A stretch of DNA of 5,304 bases from positions 1 through 5,304 of the forward strand of contig JBMORO010000055.1 in NCBI GenBank assembly GCA_049322295.1, read 5' to 3'. The notes under the pieces are model-generated. The model saw only the letters and a list, made by a program, of their open reading frames with translations, was not told the origin of the DNA and searched no databases. Shown one piece after another: positions 1-5,232 of this stretch (the first letter of the stretch is position 1; every line of letters begins with the position of its first letter). A program made the translations under genes and the position numbers. The DNA comes from JBMORO01 sp049322295. GTDB taxonomy: Bacteria > Patescibacteriota > Minisyncoccia > RBG-13-40-8-A.

Positions 1-1
1 C

Positions 2-58
2 TCTGTTTTTGTAAATGGTCAACTGATGAAAAAATCCTCAAAAATTCCATCAGAATAA
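2..58 (+). CDS. Possible 3' end of an upstream gene (partial)
   Basis: The second reading frame is open from the left edge to a TAA at 56-58. It would encode the last 18 residues of a protein, SVFVNGQLMKKSSKIPSE. Only 3 of the 18 codons end in G or C, as expected for a gene in this AT-rich DNA; the first frame, also open here, has about 6 of 18. The stop lies 5 nt before a hairpin that could be a terminator, which is a natural arrangement for a gene end. The stretch is too short to recognise a family or to be certain it is coding. The alternative is that 1-149 is simply a non-coding leader of the terminase genes. Confidence 0.35.
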   Translation, partial: SVFVNGQLMKKSSKIPSE

Positions 59-90
59 AAAAAACCACAACATCTTGTGGTATCCTTTCT
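57..90. terminator. Hairpin terminator, best formed on the minus strand
   Basis: ACCACAA (64-70) and TTGTGGT (75-81) form a perfect 7-bp stem around the loop CATC. On the minus strand the stem is followed directly by a run of seven T (the A run at 57-63), a textbook intrinsic terminator. On the plus strand it is followed by ATCCTTTCTT, a weaker U-rich tail, so it may work in both directions. It would separate the probable upstream gene ending at 58 from the terminase genes. The inverted repeat is seen directly; activity is inferred. Confidence 0.55.
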
Positions 91-149
91 TAATTTAGCT
101 ATTTTTTCTTGACAATTTTAAACCTTTTTTGATTTTTTACTTTGGAAAT

Positions 150-614
150 ATGGGAAAACGGATAAAAACTAAGAAATTTACAGTCCAGCAAATTGCTGCT
201 TGGGCTGAACATAAAGCTGGATTGCCTGTTAAATTGATTACAAAACAAAGAGGCAAAGGCAAAAGCACTATCTACCGGGCTATTAAAGAAATTGACGAAG
301 CAATTTTAGAAAAAATAGATATTGAAAAATTGAGAAAAGGATTAGCCCTACTTTTTCCGGAAGGTTTTAATTCTCTTCAAAAGAATTTAAAAAGGGGCAA
401 TCCTCAAGTTACTATTGCTTTTTTTAAGGGGATGGGAATTTTCAAAGAAGAAATTAAACACGATGTTCCAATAGGTCAAATGGTTTTTGGTGATATAATT
501 ATTAATCAGTTTGCTGACAATGTTCTTAACAAAAGAAAAGAAGAATCTAATAGCAGAGACGGGGTTAAAGCGTCTCGATTTTCTGACTCAGGAAATCTTG
601 TTTCCCCCAACTGA
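150..614 (+). CDS. Putative phage terminase small subunit (154 aa)
   Basis: This is probably the DNA-recognition subunit of the packaging terminase, which binds the viral packaging site and hands it to the large subunit. The call rests mainly on position directly before the large subunit, on size (154 aa, usual for the family) and on architecture. Residues about 27-48 look like a helix-turn-helix (KLITKQRGKGKSTIYRAIKE), like 'STVYRAL' recognition helices. Residues 50-115 are helical and could form the oligomerisation core. The C-terminal 30 residues (KRKEESNSRDG...) are polar and probably disordered. I chose ATG 150; a TTG at 129 would add seven residues (MIFYFGN) that do not look native, and neither start has a good ribosome binding site. 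The 3' end overlaps the large-subunit gene by 95 nt. It could instead be a generic phage helix-turn-helix protein, but the context makes that less likely. Confidence 0.7.
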   Translation: MGKRIKTKKFTVQQIAAWAEHKAGLPVKLITKQRGKGKSTIYRAIKEIDEAILEKIDIEKLRKGLALLFPEGFNSLQKNLKRGNPQVTIAFFKGMGIFKEEIKHDVPIGQMVFGDIIINQFADNVLNKRKEESNSRDGVKASRFSDSGNLVSPN

Positions 615-1986
615 AACAGGGTTTTACTTTGAAGAGTTTCACTATGAGTGGCAACGATGGCAGAGACAGTATCTTTGGACACTTTTTCTTGCTTCTCGTG
701 GTTCTCTCAAAACAACTGTGCTTAACATTGCAGACAATGTTTATGATATTCTGCGGGATTTTCTTTTATTTAAAAATTATTCAATTAAAATTGGAATTGG
801 CTCAGAGGTTAGAGGAAAAGCTGTCGCTATGTTGCAACAAATAAAAAGATGTTTTGAAAGACCAAGTTTTCAAACAATTTATGGAAACCTACGAGGTGAA
901 ATTTGGCGTGAAGATAAATTAAGTTTTAAGGGAGCTAAACTACAGGAGAAAGAGGCAAATCTTACTGCTTTTGGTGGGGATTCCTCTGCGGTGGCTTCAG
1001 AACATTTCGATAAACTTTTATTAGATGACTTCTGCACCTTTGAAAATACTAGAACTTTTGAGTCAAGACAGAAAATGAATGCCCGGCTTAACTTTGATGT
1101 TTTACCAACTTTAGAGCCAAATTCAGAGCTGAAAGTTTTAAGATTGATTGGAACTCGATATGACCCTAATGACCTCTATGGGCAGGAGATTAAACTACAA
1201 CGGCTTAAAATCCGCAGAGAGAAAGCAATTTTAGATGATGGCACTTCTTTTTGGGAAAAGAAATTTCCTATTGAATATCTTAAAAAACTCCAAAGACAAA
1301 ATCCTGTAATCTTTGCGGCTCAATATCAAAATGATGTTGAGCTTATGCGGGAATCTAAACCTTTGAAATCTGATTGGGTTGTTGATTTCCGGCTCTCTGA
1401 ATTGCAGAACTTTGGGTTATATCGCCAAATTGCCATAGACCCAGGCGGAATTACTGAAAATGATGAGAACTCGGGTTGTGGAATTTCGGTTATTGGTGTT
1501 CAATCTGAAAAAGGTAGAGATTTCGGGAATATTTATGCCTTAGAATCAAGATGTATATTTGAAGATACCTGGACTTTAGCAAAAAGAGTTGTGGATTTAT
1601 GGGAGCAATATCAAAAACCTTTAATCTTAGTTGAAGAGGTAGCTTTGCAAAAGGTTTTTCAGGATGTTTTTAAACAAGAGGCAAACCGGCGGGGACATAT
1701 TTATTTTAATTGTCAGGGAGTTAAATCTTCAGAGTTAAAAGATAAAATTACACTTGCCCGGGGAATCACTCATTTCTTTACTCAAAAACAAGTTCACATA
1801 GATAAACAAAGACATTGGGAGCTTTTCTCAAAATTAGAAGATTATCCTGAAGTAGGGACAGACGATGTGAATGCTTTGCTTATTAACCTTTATTGGCTAA
1901 AAAATTATTGGACAGCAACGGTAGAGGCGAATAGACAAAGTGAAAATAAGAGCATAAGGAGTTTTAAGCGGAGTTATGTTAAATAA
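520..1986 (+). CDS. Phage terminase large subunit (ATPase and nuclease)
   Basis: This is the packaging motor: it cleaves concatemeric viral DNA and drives it by ATP hydrolysis through the portal into the prohead. The 488-aa length is typical. Numbering from ATG 520, the N-terminal ATPase has a Walker A-like ASRGSLKTT at 58-66, a Walker B LLLDDF at 166-171 and a coupling motif GTRYDPNDL at about 211-219. A linker FAAQYQNDV (265-273) is typical of these proteins. The C-terminal RNase H-like nuclease shows AIDPGG (305-310), LILVEEVAL (368-376) and GTDDVNALL (446-454), which supply the usual acidic metal-binding residues. ATG 520 lies inside the small-subunit gene and has no clear ribosome binding site, so translation is probably coupled to the upstream gene; a TTG at 511 would add three residues. 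The N-terminal residues FYFEEFHYEW look native, so the overlap is real. The Walker A lacks the usual Gly before Lys, a variant also known in other terminases. Confidence 0.93.
   Translation: MFLTKEKKNLIAETGLKRLDFLTQEILFPPTETGFYFEEFHYEWQRWQRQYLWTLFLASRGSLKTTVLNIADNVYDILRDFLLFKNYSIKIGIGSEVRGKAVAMLQQIKRCFERPSFQTIYGNLRGEIWREDKLSFKGAKLQEKEANLTAFGGDSSAVASEHFDKLLLDDFCTFENTRTFESRQKMNARLNFDVLPTLEPNSELKVLRLIGTRYDPNDLYGQEIKLQRLKIRREKAILDDGTSFWEKKFPIEYLKKLQRQNPVIFAAQYQNDVELMRESKPLKSDWVVDFRLSELQNFGLYRQIAIDPGGITENDENSGCGISVIGVQSEKGRDFGNIYALESRCIFEDTWTLAKRVVDLWEQYQKPLILVEEVALQKVFQDVFKQEANRRGHIYFNCQGVKSSELKDKITLARGITHFFTQKQVHIDKQRHWELFSKLEDYPEVGTDDVNALLINLYWLKNYWTATVEANRQSENKSIRSFKRSYVK
556..620 (+). other. 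Two tandem stem-loops in the terminase gene overlap
   Basis: The first stem is GAGACG (556-561) with CGTCTC (571-576), a perfect 6 bp with a 9-nt loop. The second is CTTGTTTC (597-604) with GAAACAGG (613-620), 8 bp with one G-T wobble and an 8-nt loop, and it straddles the small-subunit stop codon at 612-614. The pairing is read directly from the sequence. A role in translational coupling, recoding or packaging-site recognition is only a possibility. Confidence 0.35.
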
Positions 1987-2040
1987 AAATTATCATTCAA
2001 AAATTAGAAAGGAGGTGAATAAATGAGAAAAATTATCATT
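1985..2040 (+). repeat. 13-bp direct repeat around the 2023 start
   Basis: AAAAATTATCATT occurs at 1985-1997, just at the end of the terminase gene, and again at 2028-2040, in the first codons of the exported-protein gene. A partial copy, AAAAATTA, lies at 1999-2006 between them. The ribosome binding site of the downstream gene sits between the two full copies. The repeats could be operator-like, a trace of gene insertion, or chance in AT-rich DNA. Confidence 0.4.
2008..2018 (+). promoter_or_regulatory. Very strong ribosome binding site
   Basis: AAAGGAGGTGA matches almost the entire 16S anti-Shine-Dalgarno sequence. The GGAGG core ends 7 nt before ATG 2023. It is the best such site in the window and predicts high translation of the exported protein, in contrast to the weak sites before both terminase genes and the portal gene. 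Confidence 0.85.
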
Positions 2041-2505
2041 GGGCTTTTATTGTTTTGTTCTTTTTGTCTTGCAATGGCTTCGGGTGCCACCCGTTCAATA
2101 ACAGATGGATATCCCGTAGATTATAAACAGACCTCTTCTGGTAATCACGATTCAAGACAAATACTATTCGCTACTTCAACGCAAGTGATAGGAACGGGAG
2201 CAGACACAACTCCCACATTGGATTGTTTTGCTTATAATATTTTTAGGATTGCAACAAAGACTTCAAAGTGTGCTACTGGAGATACTGTAAGAATAAGTTT
2301 TTATCAACAAATTTCTTTCGATGGCACAAATTGGTTTACTGTTGATAGTTTAGTAAGGGCGGTAAATGATACCAGCTATAAAATATCAAAATGGACTAAT
2401 TCTACGGGAGATAATTCTGGAGCATTATATCAAAGAATAACTTGTCAGGGGCGAGCTGGTAATGATTCAACAACTGTAACTCTGCAACTTGTATTTCAGC
2501 AATAA
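2023..2505 (+). CDS. Small exported beta-rich protein in the head module
   Basis: I do not recognise the family with certainty. The 160-residue product starts with a textbook Sec signal peptide: MRK, a hydrophobic core IIIGLLLFCSFCLAMA, then a signal peptidase I-type site (AMA, residues 17-19, or shortly after in SGA). There is no proper lipobox, so it is probably released into the periplasm or outside rather than lipid-anchored. The mature part (about 140 aa) is rich in Thr, Ser, Asn and Asp, with alternating beta-strand patterns and a 'SFDGTNWFTVD' segment at 98-108. Similar 'DGTNW' strands occur in beta-sandwich phage surface and decoration proteins. Cys68, Cys83 and Cys141 could include a disulfide, which would fit export. 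The gene sits 36 nt after the terminase gene and 46 nt before the portal gene. Possible roles include a virion-surface or decoration protein, or a secreted protein acting on the host envelope; these are inferences. Confidence 0.85.
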   Translation: MRKIIIGLLLFCSFCLAMASGATRSITDGYPVDYKQTSSGNHDSRQILFATSTQVIGTGADTTPTLDCFAYNIFRIATKTSKCATGDTVRISFYQQISFDGTNWFTVDSLVRAVNDTSYKISKWTNSTGDNSGALYQRITCQGRAGNDSTTVTLQLVFQQ

Positions 2506-2517
2506 AAAAGTTTAAAT

Positions 2518-2532
2518 GGGATGGTGGGTGGG
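2518..2532 (+). other. G-rich tract, possible G-quadruplex
   Basis: Four closely spaced G tracts (GGG, GG, GGG, GGG, separated by AT, T and T) stand out in otherwise AT-rich DNA, in the gap between the exported-protein gene and the portal gene, 19 nt before the portal start. One tract has only two G, so at best a two-tier or bulged quadruplex would form. Influence on portal translation is inferred from position alone. Confidence 0.3.
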
Positions 2533-2551
2533 AAAATGGAAAAAGTAATAA

Positions 2552-4381
2552 ATGGATTATAAAGACTACAAACAAAATCCAGCAGAATATCAAGAGGAAT
2601 GCTATAATGCTTGGGAGAGGTATTTTAAAACTTTTGAGAATCGGATTACTGAAAACTGGCAACTCTTCAACAATTATTCTGAAGAGTTAGCGGGTCGCAA
2701 AGGGATTCAAGACGAATCTGAAGAGGAGTTTCAACATTCTTGTCTCTTTATTCCTCTGGTTAATCCTTCAGTAATGTCCAGAGTAGCGTATCGGAAGCAA
2801 TTGACTTTTTCAGTGCCAAAACCACTACAGGCAAAAGCATTGATTTTAGGCGACCAGGATTCTGAGATAAATGCTCCCAAAGTATCGAGCTTAATCAATC
2901 ATCAATTTTATCTTAATCAATTACCAAATCTTTGGCTTTATTTTTTAATTGCTCAAGAGACTTTTCCTTTAGTTTTCTTAAAAGTTTCTGAATTTGACCG
3001 GACCACAAAGGTTTTAGAGTTAGGGACAAAGATGGCAAAAATTAATGGAGCAAATATTCCTTTGATTGAAAGTAAGAGATTTACTCCAAAGGTGCAAGGA
3101 TGGTTTCCTAATATTTCAATGTGGACAATGGATTCAGTCTTCTACGACCCTTACGCTTATCCATTTAAGACAATGCCTTACATTGGGACAATAACTCCTT
3201 ATACCCTTTCAGAGATAATAGCAAATCCAAAATGGAAGGCTGACCCAAAGAAAATTGTAGCAGAAGGGACAAAATTTGATGAGAAAGAATTTAGGAATAT
3301 TTTAAGAACTTCTGCCAGTCAAGAATCTAAAGAGGGAAGTTCAAAGACAGTTCGCTATAAAATCTTGGAAGGATTTCACAAGATTGAAAAAGAAGATGGA
3401 ACGATTGTGAGAAAGATTGTTACCTCTTGTGGTAAATTAGTTCTTTGGGAGAGGGATTATCCCTATGAATCTATGGACATTCCAGATCCATTTATACCTG
3501 CAGTTTGTTATCCCTTAGTAAATCAGATTGAAGGAATTAGCACCGTAGATAATTTAAAATATATTCAGCACGGAATTAACGGACAGATAAATGATTTAAT
3601 GGATTCATCTTTATATGGGAACTTTTCACCTACAATTTGGGACGATAGAGCAAAAATAATTTCACAAAAGAAAATATTTCCTGGTGCTCAATGGTTTGCC
3701 AAAATGGATGCGGTTGGATTGCAGGGTTTAACTGTGAAAGATATGTTTGCCAAGCTTTACGATATAGCTCCAATGTCTCAACAATCATTAGCCCTTATTA
3801 ATTTTTTAATGGAAAGAGCAGAGATTGCTGGTAAATCTCCACAAGATATTTTAAGTGGAGTTATGAGTAATCCTCAGGAGAAAGCTACGAAAACTCAAGC
3901 GAGAATATCTGCTGCCTCTACCCAAATAAGTGGGCTTAATATTTCTCAAGATGTGGAAATTTTCAAAGAATTGGGAAGAATAATGCTTTCAATGACTCAA
4001 GAAAGATTGGGAATATCGGAAAGTTATCCTATTTCAAAAGAGCAATTAAATTTAGGATTGCAAGACCTTGTGGGAGAGTTTGAATTTGATGTTCCCCATC
4101 TTTCAGGATTAGCGGAGAAAGAGCAAAAAATAGCGATTTTAAAAGAATTTTATGCTTTAGTAAGCCAGGATTCACTTTTCCAAAATCCCATAGGGCAGAA
4201 AATAAAATATGAAATTCTAAAAGAATTGGCAATTTTAGCGCCACTTTCAGAAGTTGAAATAGAAAAGTTTTTACCAGAAAATTTAGTGGAAATAGCACAA
4301 AATCAACAAATGGTAGAATCTATTCTACCAACAATTACAGGAGGTTTAAATGCCAGACCCCAAACCCAAAAAGTCGGATGA
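2552..4381 (+). CDS. Phage portal protein (podovirus/P22-like)
   Basis: The 609-residue product fits the ring-forming portal at the capsid vertex through which DNA is packaged and ejected, and which nucleates head assembly. Its place after the terminase and its length support this. Recognisable portal stretches are VFYDPYAYPFKTMPYIG (196-212), an 'YKILEGFHKIEKEDGTIVRK' segment (269-288), RDYPYESMDIPDPFIPAVCYP (301-321), GISTVDNLKYIQHGINGQIND (328-348, the 'iQ..iN...Nd' helix) and AEIAGKSPQDILSG (423-436) followed by a KAT.TQARISAAS helix (444-455). The C-terminal 90 residues are helical and may form the barrel. TAA lies directly before ATG 2552, and the next in-frame Met is residue 74, so the start is clear although the binding site (GGAAAAA, about 11 nt away) is weak. 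The last 32 nt overlap the next gene. The sub-family is judged by eye; a siphovirus portal is less likely. Confidence 0.85.
   Translation: MDYKDYKQNPAEYQEECYNAWERYFKTFENRITENWQLFNNYSEELAGRKGIQDESEEEFQHSCLFIPLVNPSVMSRVAYRKQLTFSVPKPLQAKALILGDQDSEINAPKVSSLINHQFYLNQLPNLWLYFLIAQETFPLVFLKVSEFDRTTKVLELGTKMAKINGANIPLIESKRFTPKVQGWFPNISMWTMDSVFYDPYAYPFKTMPYIGTITPYTLSEIIANPKWKADPKKIVAEGTKFDEKEFRNILRTSASQESKEGSSKTVRYKILEGFHKIEKEDGTIVRKIVTSCGKLVLWERDYPYESMDIPDPFIPAVCYPLVNQIEGISTVDNLKYIQHGINGQINDLMDSSLYGNFSPTIWDDRAKIISQKKIFPGAQWFAKMDAVGLQGLTVKDMFAKLYDIAPMSQQSLALINFLMERAEIAGKSPQDILSGVMSNPQEKATKTQARISAASTQISGLNISQDVEIFKELGRIMLSMTQERLGISESYPISKEQLNLGLQDLVGEFEFDVPHLSGLAEKEQKIAILKEFYALVSQDSLFQNPIGQKIKYEILKELAILAPLSEVEIEKFLPENLVEIAQNQQMVESILPTITGGLNARPQTQKVG
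4339..4344 (+). promoter_or_regulatory. Ribosome binding site inside the portal gene
   Basis: AGGAGG lies 5 nt before ATG 4350, within the portal coding sequence. It fixes the start of the next gene and shows that the 32-nt overlap with the portal gene is genuine. Confidence 0.85.
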
Positions 4382-4667
4382 GAAATCAGAAACTCTAAAA
4401 GAGGAAGTTTCTAAATTTAAAGTTGGAGATATTTATGGTGATGTGAAGATTGTCGAACTAAAACCAAATTTTGAACGGTCAATTCTCTTTGTTCAAGTTC
4501 AAAGAGAAAAAGATAGGCAAGGGAATATGGTCGAAGTTAGAAATAGTCAGGGCAAATTGATTTGGCAGAATAATGTCCGCTCGATGAATGAAGAGGATTT
4601 TATCAGGTTTATCAGAGGTCAGCAAGAATGTTGTCAATTGCCGGAGGCAGAGTATTTGGAGGGATAA
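4350..4667 (+). CDS. Small charged phage protein, function unknown
   Basis: I do not recognise this 105-residue protein. Residues 1-22 (MPDPKPKKSDEKSETLKEEV) are charged, proline-containing and probably disordered. Residues 24-75 (FKVGDIYGDVKIVEL...VQVQREKDRQGNMVEVRNSQGKLIW) look like a small beta domain with a hairpin at DRQGN. A helix EEDFIRFIRGQQ (81-92) and a CC pair (94-95) follow, then an acidic end. The start is set by the AGGAGG 5 nt upstream. The gene overlaps the portal gene by 32 nt, and its TAA directly touches the next ATG, so it belongs to the same translation unit. In this position it may be a head or connector accessory protein, but nothing in the sequence proves it. Confidence 0.85.
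   Translation: MPDPKPKKSDEKSETLKEEVSKFKVGDIYGDVKIVELKPNFERSILFVQVQREKDRQGNMVEVRNSQGKLIWQNNVRSMNEEDFIRFIRGQQECCQLPEAEYLEG
4658..4663 (+). promoter_or_regulatory. Ribosome binding site for the 56-codon gene
   Basis: GGAGGG overlaps the last sense codons of the preceding gene and lies 4 nt before ATG 4668. It supports translation of the short gene that starts directly after the TAA stop at 4665-4667. Confidence 0.8.
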
Positions 4668-4838
4668 ATGCCTTACCACAGTAAAGCACAGCAGAGATTT
4701 TTTTTTGCTAAAGAAAAAAGAGGAGAATTGCCAAAAGGGACAGCAGAAAGGTGGGCTCACGAGACCCCAAATATTAAAGCACTGCCAGAACGAGTTAAAA
4801 AGAAAAAATATTTTATAAAGAGGAAAAAGAAAAAGTGA
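4668..4838 (+). CDS. 56-aa phage 'SKAQQR' small basic protein
   Basis: This short gene encodes 56 residues. It begins MPYHSKAQQRFFFAKEKRGELP and continues with GTAERWAHETPNIKALPERV. The order SKAQQR-aromatic-FA, then W...TP..K.LP, is a recurring pattern in small phage and mobile-element proteins of unknown function, often encoded near structural genes; I recognise the pattern but can assign no activity. The C-terminus (residues 44-56, KKKKYFIKRKKKK) is extremely basic and could bind nucleic acid or an acidic partner. The start is secured by GGAGGG 4 nt upstream and the adjacent TAA of the previous gene. A run of nine T (4698-4706) encodes FFF and is prone to slippage. The TGA at 4836-4838 may not be the ancestral end: the same frame continues for 18 codons with an acidic, coding-like tail. 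Confidence 0.8.
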   Translation: MPYHSKAQQRFFFAKEKRGELPKGTAERWAHETPNIKALPERVKKKKYFIKRKKKK

Positions 4839-4895
4839 AAGAGAGAACAATTTGTCGAAGTTGAACCATCTGAAGAGGAAGAAAGTGATTCTTAA
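4839..4895 (+). other. In-frame coding-like extension behind a TGA stop
   Basis: Directly after the TGA, the frame of the 56-codon gene stays open for 18 codons, KREQFVEVEPSEEEESDS, up to TAA 4893-4895. Only 3 of the 18 codons end in G or C, as in real genes here, whereas the competing frame over 4852-4884 (the TTG-start extension of the next gene) has 9 of 11. There is no start codon in this frame after the TGA, so the segment can be translated only by readthrough. It is either a readthrough domain or the remnant of a 75-residue protein broken by one base change (for example CGA or AGA to TGA). It overlaps the GTG 4885 start of the next gene by 11 nt, a common phage arrangement. Confidence 0.45.
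4875..4881 (+). promoter_or_regulatory. Ribosome binding site that decides the GTG 4885 start
   Basis: GAGGAAG lies with its GAGG core 6 nt before GTG 4885. The alternative TTG at 4852 has only a loose purine stretch (AAAGAGAGAA) before it. Together with codon third-position use, this favours the GTG. Confidence 0.55.
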
Positions 4896-5232
4896 TACAG
4901 ATAAAATTCTCAAATCCTTTTGGCAATTTTTTATTAGGTCCAAGCCAACTTTCAGCGAGTTTGAACTCAAAAAAAAAGAACTTGCTCATCTGCGGGTTTT
5001 AAAAAAGATTAAAGATTTAGAGGATTATCCTATTTTGGAGGAATTACTTCAAGAAGATGCTGAACTATGTTTTATTGGAATGAAAAGCAATGTAAAAGAC
5101 CCGCAACAGATAGCTTATTATACAGGGCAATTCGATAAAATCTGTAATCTTTTGACTCGGCTAAGTAATGCTCAAGAACTCTTGGAAGTTGAGGAAAAAA
5201 AATATCAAAGAATGATGAAAAGGCAAAAATGA
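4885..5232 (+). CDS. Small helical phage protein, function unknown
   Basis: From GTG 4885 the product has 115 residues and is almost entirely helical and charged. Residues 25-50 (EFELKKKELAHLRVLKKIKDLEDYP) and 88-115 (LLTRLSNAQELLEVEEKKYQRMMKRQK) look like amphipathic or coiled-coil helices. In between, DPQQIAYYTGQFDKICNLL resembles the 'yy.G....l..Ll' segment of small phage proteins found near head genes; I know no function for these. A TTG at 4852 would lengthen it by 11 residues, but that stretch has 9 of 11 codons ending in G or C, unlike real coding sequence here, so I prefer GTG, which also has the better ribosome binding site. A run of nine A (4969-4977) encodes KKK. The stop overlaps the next start as ATGA. 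A head accessory or scaffold-like role is possible but unproven. Confidence 0.75.
   Translation: MILNTDKILKSFWQFFIRSKPTFSEFELKKKELAHLRVLKKIKDLEDYPILEELLQEDAELCFIGMKSNVKDPQQIAYYTGQFDKICNLLTRLSNAQELLEVEEKKYQRMMKRQK

Noticed and set aside
109..137. Promoter with TTGACA at 109-114
   Set aside because: The -35 match is perfect, but at 16-18 nt spacing there is only a T-rich ATTTTT and no TATAAT-like box. It would also start transcription at or very near the terminase small-subunit start at 150. Too weak to annotate.
629..844. Plus-strand ORF of 71 codons inside the large terminase gene
   Set aside because: Entirely contained within the conserved ATPase coding region in another frame.
2516..2548. 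Ten-codon ORF MGWWVGKWKK before the portal gene, possible Trp-rich leader peptide
   Set aside because: No ribosome binding site precedes it, there is no attenuator-like hairpin and no tryptophan-related gene nearby. The TGG codons simply follow from the G-rich tract.
2552..2569. Portal N-terminus MDYKDYK resembles the start of a FLAG tag
   Set aside because: The DDDDK part is missing and the surrounding sequence is natural phage DNA; the resemblance is chance.
2402..2662. Minus-strand ORF of 86 codons across the portal start
   Set aside because: It crosses two well-supported plus-strand genes and has no recognisable features; a shadow. The same holds for the minus-strand ORF at 4029-4298.
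4588..4818. Plus-strand ORF of 76 codons overlapping two small genes
   Set aside because: It lies out of frame over the 4350-4667 and 4668-4838 genes, which have clear ribosome binding sites and a family-like motif.
4836..4838. Genetic-code change (TGA read as Trp or Gly) or selenocysteine insertion
   Set aside because: TGA properly ends the portal and small terminase genes and the gene ending at 5232, and Trp is encoded by TGG throughout. No stable hairpin suitable for selenocysteine insertion is visible after the TGA.
4479..4970. Long minus-strand ORF (163 codons) opposite the small genes
   Set aside because: Its Phe/Leu/Ser-rich translation is the mirror of Lys/Glu-rich genes on the plus strand, and it covers genes with good ribosome binding sites.
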